In this document: positions 10,351-19,750 of the stretch, piece after piece | Layout: every line of letters starts with the position of its first letter | How positions within the stretch are numbered: the stretch's first letter is position 1 | NCBI RefSeq assembly: GCF_016745835.1 | Contig: NZ_JAERVL010000024.1 | Span: 1 to 64,000 of the forward strand | DNA from: Caldalkalibacillus salinus | GTDB lineage: Bacteria > Bacillota > Bacilli > Caldalkalibacillales > JCM-10596 | Direction: 5' to 3' | Length of the DNA stretch: 64,000 nt | Made by a program: the position numbers and the translations under genes | Notes under the pieces: model-generated | Told to the model about the DNA's origin: nothing | The model's database searches: none | What the model saw: the letters and a program-made list of their open reading frames with translations, nothing else

Positions 10351-10953
10351 GTGAAGCGTATCGCCGTATTCTCATCGGGCAGCGGATCTAATTTTGAAGC
10401 GATAGCCAAATATTTTGAGGAAAAAGCTAACATAAAAGTCGCCTTGCTCGTGTGTGACCAACCACAAGCTTATGTGATTAAGAGGGCCGAACGTTTCGGT
10501 ATCCCTACGCATGTCGTTTCTCCTAAGGATTTTTCTTCTAAACAGGCGTATGAAGAGGATGTTTTGAATCAGTGTGCATCATATAAGGTTGATTTTATTG
10601 TATTGGCCGGTTACATGCGTCTGATCGGATCAACGTTACTACGTCCATATAGCGGAAAGATCATGAATATCCACCCTTCTCTACTCCCTGCTTTTCCGGG
10701 TAAGGATGCGATCGGGCAGGCCTTGGCGGACCGCGTAAAAGTGTCTGGCGTCACCATTCATTTTGTTGATGAAGGCATGGATACAGGTCCCATCATTGCC
10801 CAACAAGCGGTGAACGTTGAACCTGAAGATAATCATGAAAGTTTGGGAGCAAAGATACAACAGGTGGAACATGCCTTGTATCCTAAAATTGTAGAACAAT
10901 GTGTGCAACAAGAAGTCTTTTTAGAGGGGGGACAAGTCCAATGGCAAAGATAA
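10351..10953 (+). CDS. purN: Phosphoribosylglycinamide formyltransferase
   Basis: PurN transfers a formyl group from 10-formyl-tetrahydrofolate to GAR. The N-terminus [16 protein letters not shown] is the GAR-binding loop, [12 protein letters not shown] near residues 106-117 contains the catalytic Asn and His, and [11 protein letters not shown] supplies the catalytic Asp. The 200-residue length is standard. GTG at 10351 follows AAAGGAGG. The gene overlaps the purH start by 13 nt. Confidence 0.96.
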   Translation: MKRIAVFSSGSGSNFEAIAKYFEEKANIKVALLVCDQPQAYVIKRAERFGIPTHVVSPKDFSSKQAYEEDVLNQCASYKVDFIVLAGYMRLIGSTLLRPYSGKIMNIHPSLLPAFPGKDAIGQALADRVKVSGVTIHFVDEGMDTGPIIAQQAVNVEPEDNHESLGAKIQQVEHALYPKIVEQCVQQEVFLEGGQVQWQR

Positions 10954-12485
10954 AAAGAGCACTGATCAGTGTGTCAGATAAAACAGGTATTGTACCTTTT
11001 GCTAAACAACTAGCAGACAAAGGTGTTGAGATCATATCTACCGGCGGGACAAGTCGTTTATTACAAGATTCAGGTGTGGATGTCATTAACATTTCTGAGG
11101 TCACCGGCTTTCCTGAAATACTTGATGGGCGAGTAAAGACGTTACACCCGCGTATACACAGTGGTATTTTAGCCATGAGAGGGAGCGAGACACATCAACA
11201 GCAATTGGCTGAACATCAAATCACGCCAATCGACTTAGTGGTTGTGAATTTATACCCGTTTTCGGAAACGATCGCAAAGCCGGATGTGACTTTCGCTGAT
11301 GCCATTGAAAATATTGATATCGGTGGGCCTTCGATGTTACGCGCGGCAGCTAAAAACCATGCTGATGTCACAGTGATTGTCGACCAGAGTGACTATGAAA
11401 CAGTGTTAACAGACATTGAACAACATGGGAACACCACAGAAGAGACACGTCGCGCGCTGGCTGCTAAAGTATATCGTCACACGGCTGCTTATGATAGCTT
11501 AATCGCTTCTTATTTGTCTGAAGAAGTAGGGGAGGAAGCGCCGGAGAAACTATCTGTGACTTTTGAGAAGGTACAAGACTTACGCTATGGTGAGAACCCT
11601 CACCAGAAAGCGAGTTTTTATCGCACGGCGCAAAAAGTACCAGGTTCTCTCACCAGTGCGGAACAGTTACACGGCAAGGCGCTCTCGTATAATAACATCA
11701 ATGATGCGGATGCTGCACTCAGTATGGTGCGTGAGTTTACAGAACCCACAGTGGTGGCTGTCAAGCACATGAATCCTTGTGGAGTAGGGACGGCTCAAAC
11801 GATTGAAGAAGCTTATGATAGAGCGTACGAAGCGGACCCTGTGTCTATTTTCGGAGGGATTATCGCAGCCAACCGGCCTATAGATGAACGTACGGCTCAA
11901 CGCATGCATGAAATCTTTTTAGAGATTATCATTGCACCCGACTTTACAGCGGAAGCACTTAACATTTTACAACAGAAGAAGAATATTCGCTTACTAAAAA
12001 TTAAGGATATTGTTCCGTTTAAGGTACCAGTTCCGCGTTACCAAACGATTGTTGGAGGATTACTCGTCCAAGACCAGGACGTAAAAGACATTAAGGCAGA
12101 TGACTTACAAGTTGTGACTGAACGACAACCGACGGAAGAGGAGATCGAGCAATTGCTTTTCTCTTGGAAAATCGTCAAGCACGTCAAGTCCAATGCAATT
12201 GTACTAGCCAAGGATAGTCAGACGGTTGGTGTGGGAGCAGGACAAATGAATCGTGTGGGGGCTGCCAAAATCGCGATTGATCAGGCGGGAGTGAAGAGCA
12301 AAGGGGCTGTATTAGCGTCAGACGCTTTCTTCCCTATGCCAGATACTGTTGAAGAAGCAGCCAAATCAGGCGTGTCAGCGATTATTCAGCCCGGTGGTTC
12401 GATTAAAGACGAAGACGTCATCAAGGAAGCGAACAATCATGGGATCGCGATGGTCTTCACGGGTGTACGTCACTTTAAACACTAA
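10941..12485 (+). CDS. purH: Bifunctional AICAR formyltransferase / IMP cyclohydrolase
   Basis: PurH performs the last two steps to IMP. The N-terminal methylglyoxal-synthase-like domain (residues 1 to about 200) is the cyclohydrolase and includes [10 protein letters not shown] and [11 protein letters not shown]. The C-terminal AICAR transformylase has the catalytic KHMNPCG motif near residue 275. The 514-residue length is typical. ATG at 10941 lies within the 3' end of purN and follows a GAGGGGGG tract, so coupling is likely. Confidence 0.97.
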   Translation: MAKIKRALISVSDKTGIVPFAKQLADKGVEIISTGGTSRLLQDSGVDVINISEVTGFPEILDGRVKTLHPRIHSGILAMRGSETHQQQLAEHQITPIDLVVVNLYPFSETIAKPDVTFADAIENIDIGGPSMLRAAAKNHADVTVIVDQSDYETVLTDIEQHGNTTEETRRALAAKVYRHTAAYDSLIASYLSEEVGEEAPEKLSVTFEKVQDLRYGENPHQKASFYRTAQKVPGSLTSAEQLHGKALSYNNINDADAALSMVREFTEPTVVAVKHMNPCGVGTAQTIEEAYDRAYEADPVSIFGGIIAANRPIDERTAQRMHEIFLEIIIAPDFTAEALNILQQKKNIRLLKIKDIVPFKVPVPRYQTIVGGLLVQDQDVKDIKADDLQVVTERQPTEEEIEQLLFSWKIVKHVKSNAIVLAKDSQTVGVGAGQMNRVGAAKIAIDQAGVKSKGAVLASDAFFPMPDTVEEAAKSGVSAIIQPGGSIKDEDVIKEANNHGIAMVFTGVRHFKH

Positions 12486-12518
12486 ACAACATACTGTCCG
12501 GAGGAGGAGAGCTATGCT

Positions 12519-13793
12519 ATGAAAGTCCTAGTCATCGGCCAAGGTGGACGAGAACATGCGATTGCTTGTCAGTTAGCTCAAAGCCCAAGCGTGTCAAAAA
12601 TATTTGTAGCCCCGGGTAATGCGGGGATGGGATCAATTGCTGAGCTCGTGCCAATCAAAGAAAACCAAATGACAGACTTACTCAATTTTGCCCAAGAGAA
12701 CAAAGTAGACCTGACCATCGTCGGTCCTGAGGTTCCCCTAACGGATGGGATTGTTGATCATTTTCAGCAAGCGGGCTTACGTGTATACGGTCCAACCAAA
12801 GCGGCAGCTATGATCGAAGGAAGTAAGTCCTTTGCCAAACATCTCATGAAAAAATATGATATCCCTACGGCCGAATATGAGGTCTTTGATAATAAAGAGG
12901 GCGCTCTAGCGTACGTGGCTGAAAGGAAAACCCCTATTGTGATCAAAGCGGATGGTCTTGCTGCCGGTAAAGGGGTGGTCGTTGCCCAAACGTCACAAGA
13001 AGCAAACGACGCGATTGAGGCTATGATGGGGGAAGGAAAGTTTGGCATTGCCGGCCATCAGGTCGTTATTGAGGAATATCTCCAAGGAGAAGAACTCTCT
13101 TTGATGGCTTTTGTAGATGGCCATGTTGTCGTACCTATGGTTCCCGCTCAAGATCATAAGCCCGTTTATGATGGTAACCAAGGGCCTAACACAGGAGGGA
13201 TGGGAGCGTACTCACCCGTCCCACAATTTAATCGACAACGAGTGAACGAAGCCGTTGAAAATATTCTTAAACCGACAGCTGAGGCGCTGGTACAAGAGGG
13301 ACGACCTTTTACTGGCATCCTATATGCCGGTCTGATGATGACACCTCAGGGACCAAAGGTGATTGAGTTTAACGCTAGATTTGGTGACCCGGAGACACAG
13401 GTGGTACTTCCACGTTTGGAAACAGACTTAATGGAGATTATCAATGCTTCCCTTGACCATCGGCTAGATGACATAAAAGTCAATTGGTCTGATGATGCTG
13501 TGGTAACGGTCATTTTGGCCTCAGAAGGATATCCTGGGTCATACCCGAAGGGACGTAAAATCCACGGCATTGATGAGGATCATCATGAAGAGGGGATTCG
13601 TATTTTTCACGCGGGAACCGCTCAGACTGAGGACGGATTAGTGACATCTGGAGGCAGAGTCCTCGCTGTGACAGCGAAAGTACAAAGTATTGCTGCTGCA
13701 CGGCAAATGAGCTATGAAGCCGTACAAAAGATTCATTTTGAAGGGATGCATTATCGTCAGGATATAGGTGCTAAAGCCATAGGTCGCCTATAG
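12519..13793 (+). CDS. purD: Phosphoribosylamine-glycine ligase (GAR synthetase)
   Basis: PurD joins phosphoribosylamine, the PurF product, with glycine using ATP. It is an ATP-grasp protein: VLVIGQGGREHAIA at the N-terminus, IKADGLAAGKGV in the ATP-grasp B domain, QDHKPVYDGNQGPNTGGMGA, and EFNARFGDPETQ as the metal-binding segment. The length of 424 residues is normal. The start ATG at 12519 follows GGAGGAGGAG. It is the last gene of the operon, followed by an intrinsic terminator at 13881. Confidence 0.97.
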   Translation: MKVLVIGQGGREHAIACQLAQSPSVSKIFVAPGNAGMGSIAELVPIKENQMTDLLNFAQENKVDLTIVGPEVPLTDGIVDHFQQAGLRVYGPTKAAAMIEGSKSFAKHLMKKYDIPTAEYEVFDNKEGALAYVAERKTPIVIKADGLAAGKGVVVAQTSQEANDAIEAMMGEGKFGIAGHQVVIEEYLQGEELSLMAFVDGHVVVPMVPAQDHKPVYDGNQGPNTGGMGAYSPVPQFNRQRVNEAVENILKPTAEALVQEGRPFTGILYAGLMMTPQGPKVIEFNARFGDPETQVVLPRLETDLMEIINASLDHRLDDIKVNWSDDAVVTVILASEGYPGSYPKGRKIHGIDEDHHEEGIRIFHAGTAQTEDGLVTSGGRVLAVTAKVQSIAAARQMSYEAVQKIHFEGMHYRQDIGAKAIGRL

Positions 13794-13880
13794 TATATCG
13801 TATAAAACTGGATAGGCATCATGTGTTAGTCTTGTGCACATTTACTATACTGATACTATACCGACTATATTGAGGAGAGA

Positions 13881-13910
13881 AACACCGGGCAAAAAGCCTT
13901 GGTGTTTTTT
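13881..13910 (+). terminator. Intrinsic terminator of the pur operon
   Basis: AACACC and GGC pair with GCC and GGTGTT around the loop AAAAA, with an unpaired base on each side between the two stem parts, followed by a T tract. It is placed 88 nt after purD. Confidence 0.8.
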
Positions 13911-13998
13911 CTTATGTGTTTTTTCCATTTCCTGACCGTGATATAGTAGAAAGAGAATACAAAGAAAACGCATACTTAAATAATGGAGGGGATGTCGC

Positions 13999-14277
13999 GT
14001 GAGATGTGTATGGTGTGAGCAGGATAGCGCTAAAAAAACAGTCAAAGACTGTACTTGGATAGATCCTACAGGCAAAGAGGTTTTGACAGTCAAAGAGGTA
14101 CCTGCCATCGATTGTCCAACTTGTCAGGATGTTTATGTTGAAGATGAAGTGAATGAAGAGGTGGAAGCCGCTTTACATAGTGTCGAGCTAGATAAAATAG
14201 GGCTGACCTTTACTTATAGTACCCTCATGAATGCCCCACGAAAGAGTATCTTTGACCTTTTTCAAGAGAGTGAGTGA
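13999..14277 (+). CDS. YokU-like protein with two CxxC pairs
   Basis: A 92-residue protein with CVWC at residues 3-6 and CPTC in the middle, spaced as in small zinc-ribbon proteins of the YokU/YgiT type. The part after the second pair is helical and acidic. The GTG at 13999 follows GGAGGGGA. The stop overlaps the GTG start of the yerA-like gene (GTGA), so the two are probably translated together. The family has no firm function. The zinc ribbon suggests a regulatory or scaffold role, but nothing in the sequence shows it. Confidence 0.75.
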   Translation: MRCVWCEQDSAKKTVKDCTWIDPTGKEVLTVKEVPAIDCPTCQDVYVEDEVNEEVEAALHSVELDKIGLTFTYSTLMNAPRKSIFDLFQESE

Positions 14278-16019
14278 CGCCAATGAGTATACGCCCCCAA
14301 ACATTAGAACAGTACCAGTCCTTCATGCTGATAGCTCAACGAAAAAAGTCCCCGAGCCAATGGTTGAAAGGGGTGAACGTACTCAATGTATACACCGGTC
14401 AGGTCGAAACGGTGCATATTCATATAGCCGGAGACAGAATTGCCTATGTCGGTGAGAAGGAGCCTGTGGTCGGACCAGAAACAAAGGTAATTGAGTTACA
14501 ACCTCACCAAGTGATTGTACCCGGTTATATTGAGCCACACGCCCACCCGTTTCAGTGGTATAACCCTTTTACTTGGGGAGATTATGTCTTAAAACAAGGG
14601 ACAACAACCTCTATTAATGATAATATGTCATTGTTTAAGCATCTTACTGATGATCAGGCGTTGCAGTTTATCGAGCGTTTAGATGCGGAAGGCGATCATC
14701 TGTGGCTATGGTGGTCTCGTTTTGACGCACAGACGGCGTTCGACGAGAAGAGTCGCACACGTTTTGCACCATCCTCACTCCAGCGTTGGTTATCTCATCG
14801 CTTAGTAATACAGGGAGGCGAGTTTACGTCTTGGCCTCTTTTTCTAGAAGGTGATGTGCAACTCCAAGAGGCGATGCTTTTGACCAGACAAACGTATCAA
14901 AAAAGAGTTGAAGGCCACTTACCAGGGGCTTCAGCGGAAACACTAAATGCGTTAACGGCCGCGGGCATTGGAGCTGATCATGAATCCTTGAATGGAGAGG
15001 ATGTGGTCAAACGTCTACGTTTAGGGTTATATGCCACACTGAGATATTCGTCCATTAGGCCCGATCTACCAGAACTATTAAAGGACATTCGCCAACATCC
15101 TGAGCTTAATACGAACCGGTTAATGCTAACGAATGACGGGTCCATGCCTTATTTTCTTGAAGGCTCTGGTTGTGATAATATGATTAGAATGGTTCTAAAC
15201 GAAGGATTTGAACCAGCAGAAGCGTATCGCATGGCGACTTTAAATCCAGCGACGTATTATGGCATAGATTTATTACTTGGTGGCATCGCACCGGGGCGTT
15301 TGGCTCATCTCAATGTCCTTGAGTCCTTAGATGAGCCCACACCCACCCATGTTATGGTCGATGGAAAATGGGTCATACAAGATAAAAAACGACGTACATT
15401 GGCGGCAACACCACAATGGATTAAGGATCGTTTCTCACCTCTCCAACAAAACATAAATTGTGAAGTGTCTTGGTTAGAGCACATATGTGGAGATATTGGG
15501 GTCGAGCTCGTGAATGAAGTGATCACCCGCCCATATACGTACACTCCTGATAATGAATTGTCAGAAGATGAGTGTTACCTTTCCTTACTGACGAATGACG
15601 GCCGTTATATTTTAAATACGAGGATAAAAGGTTTTGCTCGTCATTTAGAAGCACTTGCGAGCACGTTTACCGTAACGAAGGATTATATACTGATAGGACG
15701 AGATAAAGAAAAAATGATCTCCGTGCTAAAAAGAACAATAGAAGAAGGGGGCGGGATACGCGCGCTTTTTGAGGATGGAAATGAGCAAGTCATTCCTTTG
15801 CCTCTAGCGGGTGGGATGAGCCCTGAACCTGTTGAGACACTCATCACTATGAGTCAAGATTTCATCGAAAAATTACAGCACGAAGGACACCCATTCAACG
15901 ACCCTATCTATACATTGCTTTTCCTAACAGCGACCCATCTTCCATTCATTCGATTAACCGAACAAGGACTGTACGCCATAAAAGATAAAGAATGGTTAAT
16001 GTCTTCTTTACGCCTGTAA
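14274..16019 (+). CDS. yerA: YerA-type adenine deaminase-like amidohydrolase
   Basis: A 581-residue amidohydrolase resembling B. subtilis YerA, a relative of adenine deaminase AdeC. The N-terminal beta-sandwich segment (VNVLNVYTGQVETVHIHIAG) is followed by the metal-site motif EPHAHPFQWYNP near residue 87 and a TNDGSMPYF segment carrying the expected catalytic Asp. AdeC usually has HVHIE at the first site, so the HAHPFQ variant makes the substrate uncertain. GTG at 14274 overlaps the previous gene by 4 nt; ATG at 14283 is an alternative. The position after the purine operon matches B. subtilis, which favours a purine salvage role. Confidence 0.87.
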   Translation: MTPMSIRPQTLEQYQSFMLIAQRKKSPSQWLKGVNVLNVYTGQVETVHIHIAGDRIAYVGEKEPVVGPETKVIELQPHQVIVPGYIEPHAHPFQWYNPFTWGDYVLKQGTTTSINDNMSLFKHLTDDQALQFIERLDAEGDHLWLWWSRFDAQTAFDEKSRTRFAPSSLQRWLSHRLVIQGGEFTSWPLFLEGDVQLQEAMLLTRQTYQKRVEGHLPGASAETLNALTAAGIGADHESLNGEDVVKRLRLGLYATLRYSSIRPDLPELLKDIRQHPELNTNRLMLTNDGSMPYFLEGSGCDNMIRMVLNEGFEPAEAYRMATLNPATYYGIDLLLGGIAPGRLAHLNVLESLDEPTPTHVMVDGKWVIQDKKRRTLAATPQWIKDRFSPLQQNINCEVSWLEHICGDIGVELVNEVITRPYTYTPDNELSEDECYLSLLTNDGRYILNTRIKGFARHLEALASTFTVTKDYILIGRDKEKMISVLKRTIEEGGGIRALFEDGNEQVIPLPLAGGMSPEPVETLITMSQDFIEKLQHEGHPFNDPIYTLLFLTATHLPFIRLTEQGLYAIKDKEWLMSSLRL

Positions 16020-16097
16020 AATTTAAAAGGGTCAAAAAAGGATTTTGCGCGTTAAATGACGAAAGGATAATATTAAACAGCGAGAGAGGTGTAAAGC

Positions 16098-17189
16098 GTG
16101 CTGAGAAGTGTATGGCATTATATGATCGTGCTTATTTTTATCATCATACTGGCGGGGTGTGGAGCCTCAGAACCAACGTCCACAGAGCCAGATGACGAAG
16201 AAACAGTGGAAGATTCTATGCAGGAGAGTGGACCAGAAGAAGTAGAGGAAGAGGAAGATGTTGTTTTTCCTTATACAGCACCTTTAACTGGTTTAGGCTC
16301 TATGACAGAATTAGATCAACGTATTGTGGCCGTGATGATTAATAACCATAGTAAAGCGCGTCCTCAAACCGGATTGGGAGAAGCTGATATGGTGTACGAG
16401 GTGTTATCTGAAGGGTATATTACGCGACTGATTGCTTTATACCATAGTCAGTCACCTGAAGTCATTGGGCCTGTTAGAAGTTTAAGACCGTACTTCATTG
16501 ATATAGTCAATGGCTATGATGCGATTTTTGCTCACGCAGGGGGCTCCACAGAGGCCCTTAGTATTGTTCGGCAACGACATTTACCTTCTTTAGATGAGAT
16601 TTATAATTCAGAAAGGTCCTTTTACAGAGTTGATTTTAGAAAAGCACCACACAATTTGTACACCAACCTAGATCTGTTAAGAGAAGGTGCCGAGTATCGT
16701 GGATTCAGAGAGGACTCTGAGATCCCAGGTTTACTATTTAAGGAACCTGAAGAAGAGATGGAAGGGACATCGGCTGATGAAATAGATATCCTATACGCTG
16801 ACTCTTACTCGGTATCTTATCACTATGATGAGGAGACGGAGTTGTACACTCGGCATGTTCAAGGTACACCACATCTAGATAGAGAAACGGAAGAACCTTT
16901 GACGATGACCAACGTATTTGTCATTGAGACTAGCCATAGGATATTGGATAATGAAGGGCGACGCGCCGTAGATGTCATGAGTGAAGGGAAAGGTCTCCTT
17001 TTCCAAAAAGGTAAAGTAATCGAATGTGAGTGGAGACGTGTCGATGGTGTCATACGACCATTTGTTGATGGACGAGAGATCGGTTTGTACCCGGGCAAAA
17101 CATGGGTTAACATTGTACCTAACAGTCCAGGATTGGACCATTATGTGAATGATAATCGAGAGGATACATCTTCTACAGATCATGAATAA
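16098..17189 (+). CDS. yerB: YerB-family lipoprotein (DUF3048)
   Basis: A 363-residue lipoprotein with a hydrophobic signal and lipobox LAGC, lipidated Cys at residue 21. A very acidic linker (about residues 25-55) precedes a DUF3048 region with features such as IVAVMINNHSKARPQTGL, EGYITRLIALYHS and GPVRSLRPYF. The C-terminal part ends with GREIGLYPGKTWVNIVP. The function is unknown, but the family is conserved beside yerA and yerC. GTG at 16098 follows GAGAGAGGTG. The protein is expected on the outer face of the membrane. Confidence 0.88.
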   Translation: MLRSVWHYMIVLIFIIILAGCGASEPTSTEPDDEETVEDSMQESGPEEVEEEEDVVFPYTAPLTGLGSMTELDQRIVAVMINNHSKARPQTGLGEADMVYEVLSEGYITRLIALYHSQSPEVIGPVRSLRPYFIDIVNGYDAIFAHAGGSTEALSIVRQRHLPSLDEIYNSERSFYRVDFRKAPHNLYTNLDLLREGAEYRGFREDSEIPGLLFKEPEEEMEGTSADEIDILYADSYSVSYHYDEETELYTRHVQGTPHLDRETEEPLTMTNVFVIETSHRILDNEGRRAVDVMSEGKGLLFQKGKVIECEWRRVDGVIRPFVDGREIGLYPGKTWVNIVPNSPGLDHYVNDNREDTSSTDHE

Positions 17190-17221
17190 ATGAGTTTATG
17201 TTATGGAAAGGAGGAATCGAG

Positions 17222-17530
17222 GTGCAGTTAGACAAGCTGAGAGGAAAAGAATTAGACCAGTTATTTAGAGCAGTACTGTCCTTGAAAGATATTGAAGATT
17301 GTTATGTGTTTTTTGATGACCTTTGTACGGTGAATGAAATTCAATCTCTTGCTCAACGCTTAGAGGTGGCCAGAATGCTCAGAGAAGGTTACACCTACCA
17401 TAAGATAGAAACTGAAACGGGGGCGAGTACAGCTACGATATCACGAGTGAAACGTTGTCTGAATTACGGCAATGACGGGTATACGCTAGCATTAGATCGC
17501 CTTGAGGAACGAGATCAAGAGGAGAAATAA
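17222..17530 (+). CDS. yerC: YerC/YecD family TrpR-related DNA-binding protein
   Basis: A 102-residue protein of the TrpR-like YerC family. The middle region LAQRLEVARMLREGYTYHKI and the following TGASTATISRVKRCL form a helix-turn-helix like that of the Trp repressor. GTG at 17222 is chosen because AAAGGAGG lies just upstream; the frame opens earlier at 17198. Targets are not known from this sequence. It is the last gene before a strong terminator, in the conserved yerA-yerB-yerC order. Confidence 0.9.
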   Translation: MQLDKLRGKELDQLFRAVLSLKDIEDCYVFFDDLCTVNEIQSLAQRLEVARMLREGYTYHKIETETGASTATISRVKRCLNYGNDGYTLALDRLEERDQEEK

Positions 17531-17552
17531 TATCTATATACCTAAAAATAGT

Positions 17553-17594
17553 AACAGGTCTAGCCATTCTTCTAGGGCTAGACCTGTTTTTGTT
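17553..17594 (+). terminator. Intrinsic terminator after yerC
   Basis: AACAGGTCTAGCC (17553-17565) pairs fully with GGCTAGACCTGTT, followed by T-rich sequence. It also lies downstream of the convergent ampS gene, where the reverse transcript would have a weaker T run. Confidence 0.85.
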
Positions 17595-17633
17595 TTTGTT
17601 GGTGTCTTGCTGAAAGAAGGGGTATGTAACGCG

Positions 17634-18878
17634 TTAGATGACCCATTCGCCATTTCGCATGAGTGCTATACGCTGTCCGTCTAATGTCTCGCCGTCCACA
17701 TTCATCTCGGCTGATCCCATCATAAAATCGACGTGAATAAGACTATCGTTGCCTCCTTTTTGTGCTAAATCCTCCTTATCCATTTTTGTGCCACCTTCTA
17801 TACAATTAGGGTAAGTGGCGCCTAGGGCGAGGTGGGAAGAAGCGTTTTCGTCGTATAAGGTATTATAAAAAATAAGCCCTGATTGTGATATAGGTGAACT
17901 GTGAGGGACCAACGCGACTTCGCCAAGTCTACGGGCGCCTTCATCAGTATCAAGTAGGTCTTTTAAAATGTTATAGCCTTGCTCGGCGTCGAAGTCTACG
18001 ACTTTTCCGTCCTTAAAGGTGAGTTGGAATTCATCGATGAGATTGCCACTGTAGTTTAAAGGCTTTGTACTTTTAACCGTCCCGTTGACACCGTCCTTAT
18101 GCGGCATCGTGAAGATTTCCTCAGTGGGCATATTCGGAACGGTAAAGACGCCGTTTTGGCTTTTTTCTCCACCACCGAGCCACACGTGTCCTTGTGGAAG
18201 TTCAATTGACAGGTCTGTGCCCGGTCCTGAGTAATGTAACTTAGCAAATTTTTTGTCATTCATATATTCTACTTTTGACTTCAGGGTTTCAAGATGTTGG
18301 TGCCAAGCGTGTACGGGGTCATCTTGGTCAACTCGGGTAATGCTAAAGATAGATTGCCATAGCTTCTCAATACGCGCCTTCTCTGAAACATCAGGAAAGA
18401 TTTTTTTGGCCCAATCTTTTGTCGGTACAGATACGATAGACCAACTTACTTTACTGGATTTAATGTATGTACTAAATGTATACATCGCTTTCGCTCTGGT
18501 TTTGTTTGCCGTGGCCACTTTTTTGGGATCCACTTCTTTTAACAAATCAGGATTTGAAGCATGGATCGTGAGGAAGGCAGCATCGTCTTCAGCCATTTCT
18601 TCAAAGCCCTTCGCTTTCCAAGTTGGGAATGCTGTGAAGGCTTCATCAGGGGCGTGTTGAAATTTTAACAGTGTTAAGGTTTCATCGTTCCATTCTACGT
18701 GTACGTTTTTAGCACCAGCTTGGTAAGCCGTTTTAGTTACTTTATGTACGAAGTCAGAGGCTTCAATCGGTGCGTTGATCACGAGGGTTTGTCCCTGTTG
18801 AATATTGACCCCTACTTTAACGGCAAGTTCAGCGTATTTCTGTAGATTTGTCTCAAATGTGTTTTCAAATTCACTCAT
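17634..18878 (-). CDS. ampS: Aminopeptidase of the M29 (AmpS/AmpT) family
   Basis: A 414-residue M29 metallo-aminopeptidase, cytosolic, releasing N-terminal residues from peptides. It begins with FETNLQKYAELAVKVGVNIQ, as family members do. The C-terminal half carries the conserved acidic and histidine-rich metal segments, including a GEVALVPHSSPIS stretch and a final IHVDFMMGSAEMNVDG segment. Reading the minus strand, GGAGGGTTA lies upstream of two successive ATGs; the second (18878) has the better spacing. It is transcribed convergently with yerC and divergently from pcrB. It is an added gene relative to the yerC-pcrB order of B. subtilis. Confidence 0.93.
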   Translation of the reverse strand: MSEFENTFETNLQKYAELAVKVGVNIQQGQTLVINAPIEASDFVHKVTKTAYQAGAKNVHVEWNDETLTLLKFQHAPDEAFTAFPTWKAKGFEEMAEDDAAFLTIHASNPDLLKEVDPKKVATANKTRAKAMYTFSTYIKSSKVSWSIVSVPTKDWAKKIFPDVSEKARIEKLWQSIFSITRVDQDDPVHAWHQHLETLKSKVEYMNDKKFAKLHYSGPGTDLSIELPQGHVWLGGGEKSQNGVFTVPNMPTEEIFTMPHKDGVNGTVKSTKPLNYSGNLIDEFQLTFKDGKVVDFDAEQGYNILKDLLDTDEGARRLGEVALVPHSSPISQSGLIFYNTLYDENASSHLALGATYPNCIEGGTKMDKEDLAQKGGNDSLIHVDFMMGSAEMNVDGETLDGQRIALMRNGEWVI

Positions 18879-18992
18879 CATTAACCCTCCATTGTCTCAT
18901 TCATTTTTAACATTTTATCATATGTCAGGGATGTGTCACTAATGTGGACATAAGGATGAGCCAAGAGCCACGCACATACGTTTGTGTTTCCC

Positions 18993-19021
18993 TTTTGCTT
19001 CCTCCCCTAATTTGATATAAT
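18993..19021 (+). promoter_or_regulatory. Possible promoter of pcrB-pcrA
   Basis: A perfect TATAAT at 19016-19021 stands 31 nt before the pcrB start. The -35 element is poor: TTTTGC at 18993-18998 with a 17 bp spacer, or TTGCTT at 18995 with 15 bp. Confidence 0.4.
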
Positions 19022-19051
19022 TCGTATGTATGTATGTGAGGAGGCGTCAAA

Positions 19052-19750
19052 ATGATGGATGAACATAAATGGTCACACGCCTTTAAGCTAGACCCCGATA
19101 AATACATATCCGATGAAGATTTGGAGCGTATTTGTGAATCGGGAAGTGACGGCATTATTGTCGGTGGCAGCAGTGGTGTGACCTTTGATAATACAATAGA
19201 TTTGTTAGGCCGCATACGGCGTTATGCTATTCCGTGTGTGCTAGAGGTGTCCAATCGGGAGGCGATTGTACCTGGTTTTGATCATTATTATATCCCCTTT
19301 GTGCTTAACGCGCAGAATCCAGAGTGGATCATCGAGCCTCATGTTCAGGCGGTCAAAGAACTAGGTACCATCATTCCTTGGCAAGATGTATCCCTAGTCG
19401 GTTATTGTGTCCTTAACCCGAAGGCGACAGTGGCTCGTATGACAGATAGTCGTACATCATTAGATGCTGAAGACGTGATTGCCTATGGACGTTTTGCCCA
19501 GCATTTATTACATTGTTCATACTTTTATATTGAATACAGTGGCACGTTTGGTGATATGGATTTGGTTCGTCACGCCTATCAATCATTTAAGAAAGACGGG
19601 GATATGCATATTTTGTATGGTGGAGGAATTAAATACCCAGATCAAGTCCAACAAGCCGTCACTGTTTCTGATACAGTCGTGGTCGGCAATATCATATATG
19701 AAGACATCAGGGCAGCCATTCAAACTGTGAAGGAGGTCAAAACGACATGA
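19052..19750 (+). CDS. pcrB: Heptaprenylglyceryl phosphate synthase
   Basis: PcrB transfers a heptaprenyl chain to sn-glycerol-1-phosphate, giving an archaeal-type ether lipid precursor. It is a TIM barrel of the GGGP synthase family. Motifs include [25 protein letters not shown] and the phosphate-binding [14 protein letters not shown], followed by [10 protein letters not shown]. Length 232 residues is normal. ATG at 19052 follows GAGGAGGCG. It overlaps pcrA by 4 nt (ATGA), the widespread pcrB-pcrA arrangement. Confidence 0.95.
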   Translation: MMDEHKWSHAFKLDPDKYISDEDLERICESGSDGIIVGGSSGVTFDNTIDLLGRIRRYAIPCVLEVSNREAIVPGFDHYYIPFVLNAQNPEWIIEPHVQAVKELGTIIPWQDVSLVGYCVLNPKATVARMTDSRTSLDAEDVIAYGRFAQHLLHCSYFYIEYSGTFGDMDLVRHAYQSFKKDGDMHILYGGGIKYPDQVQQAVTVSDTVVVGNIIYEDIRAAIQTVKEVKTT

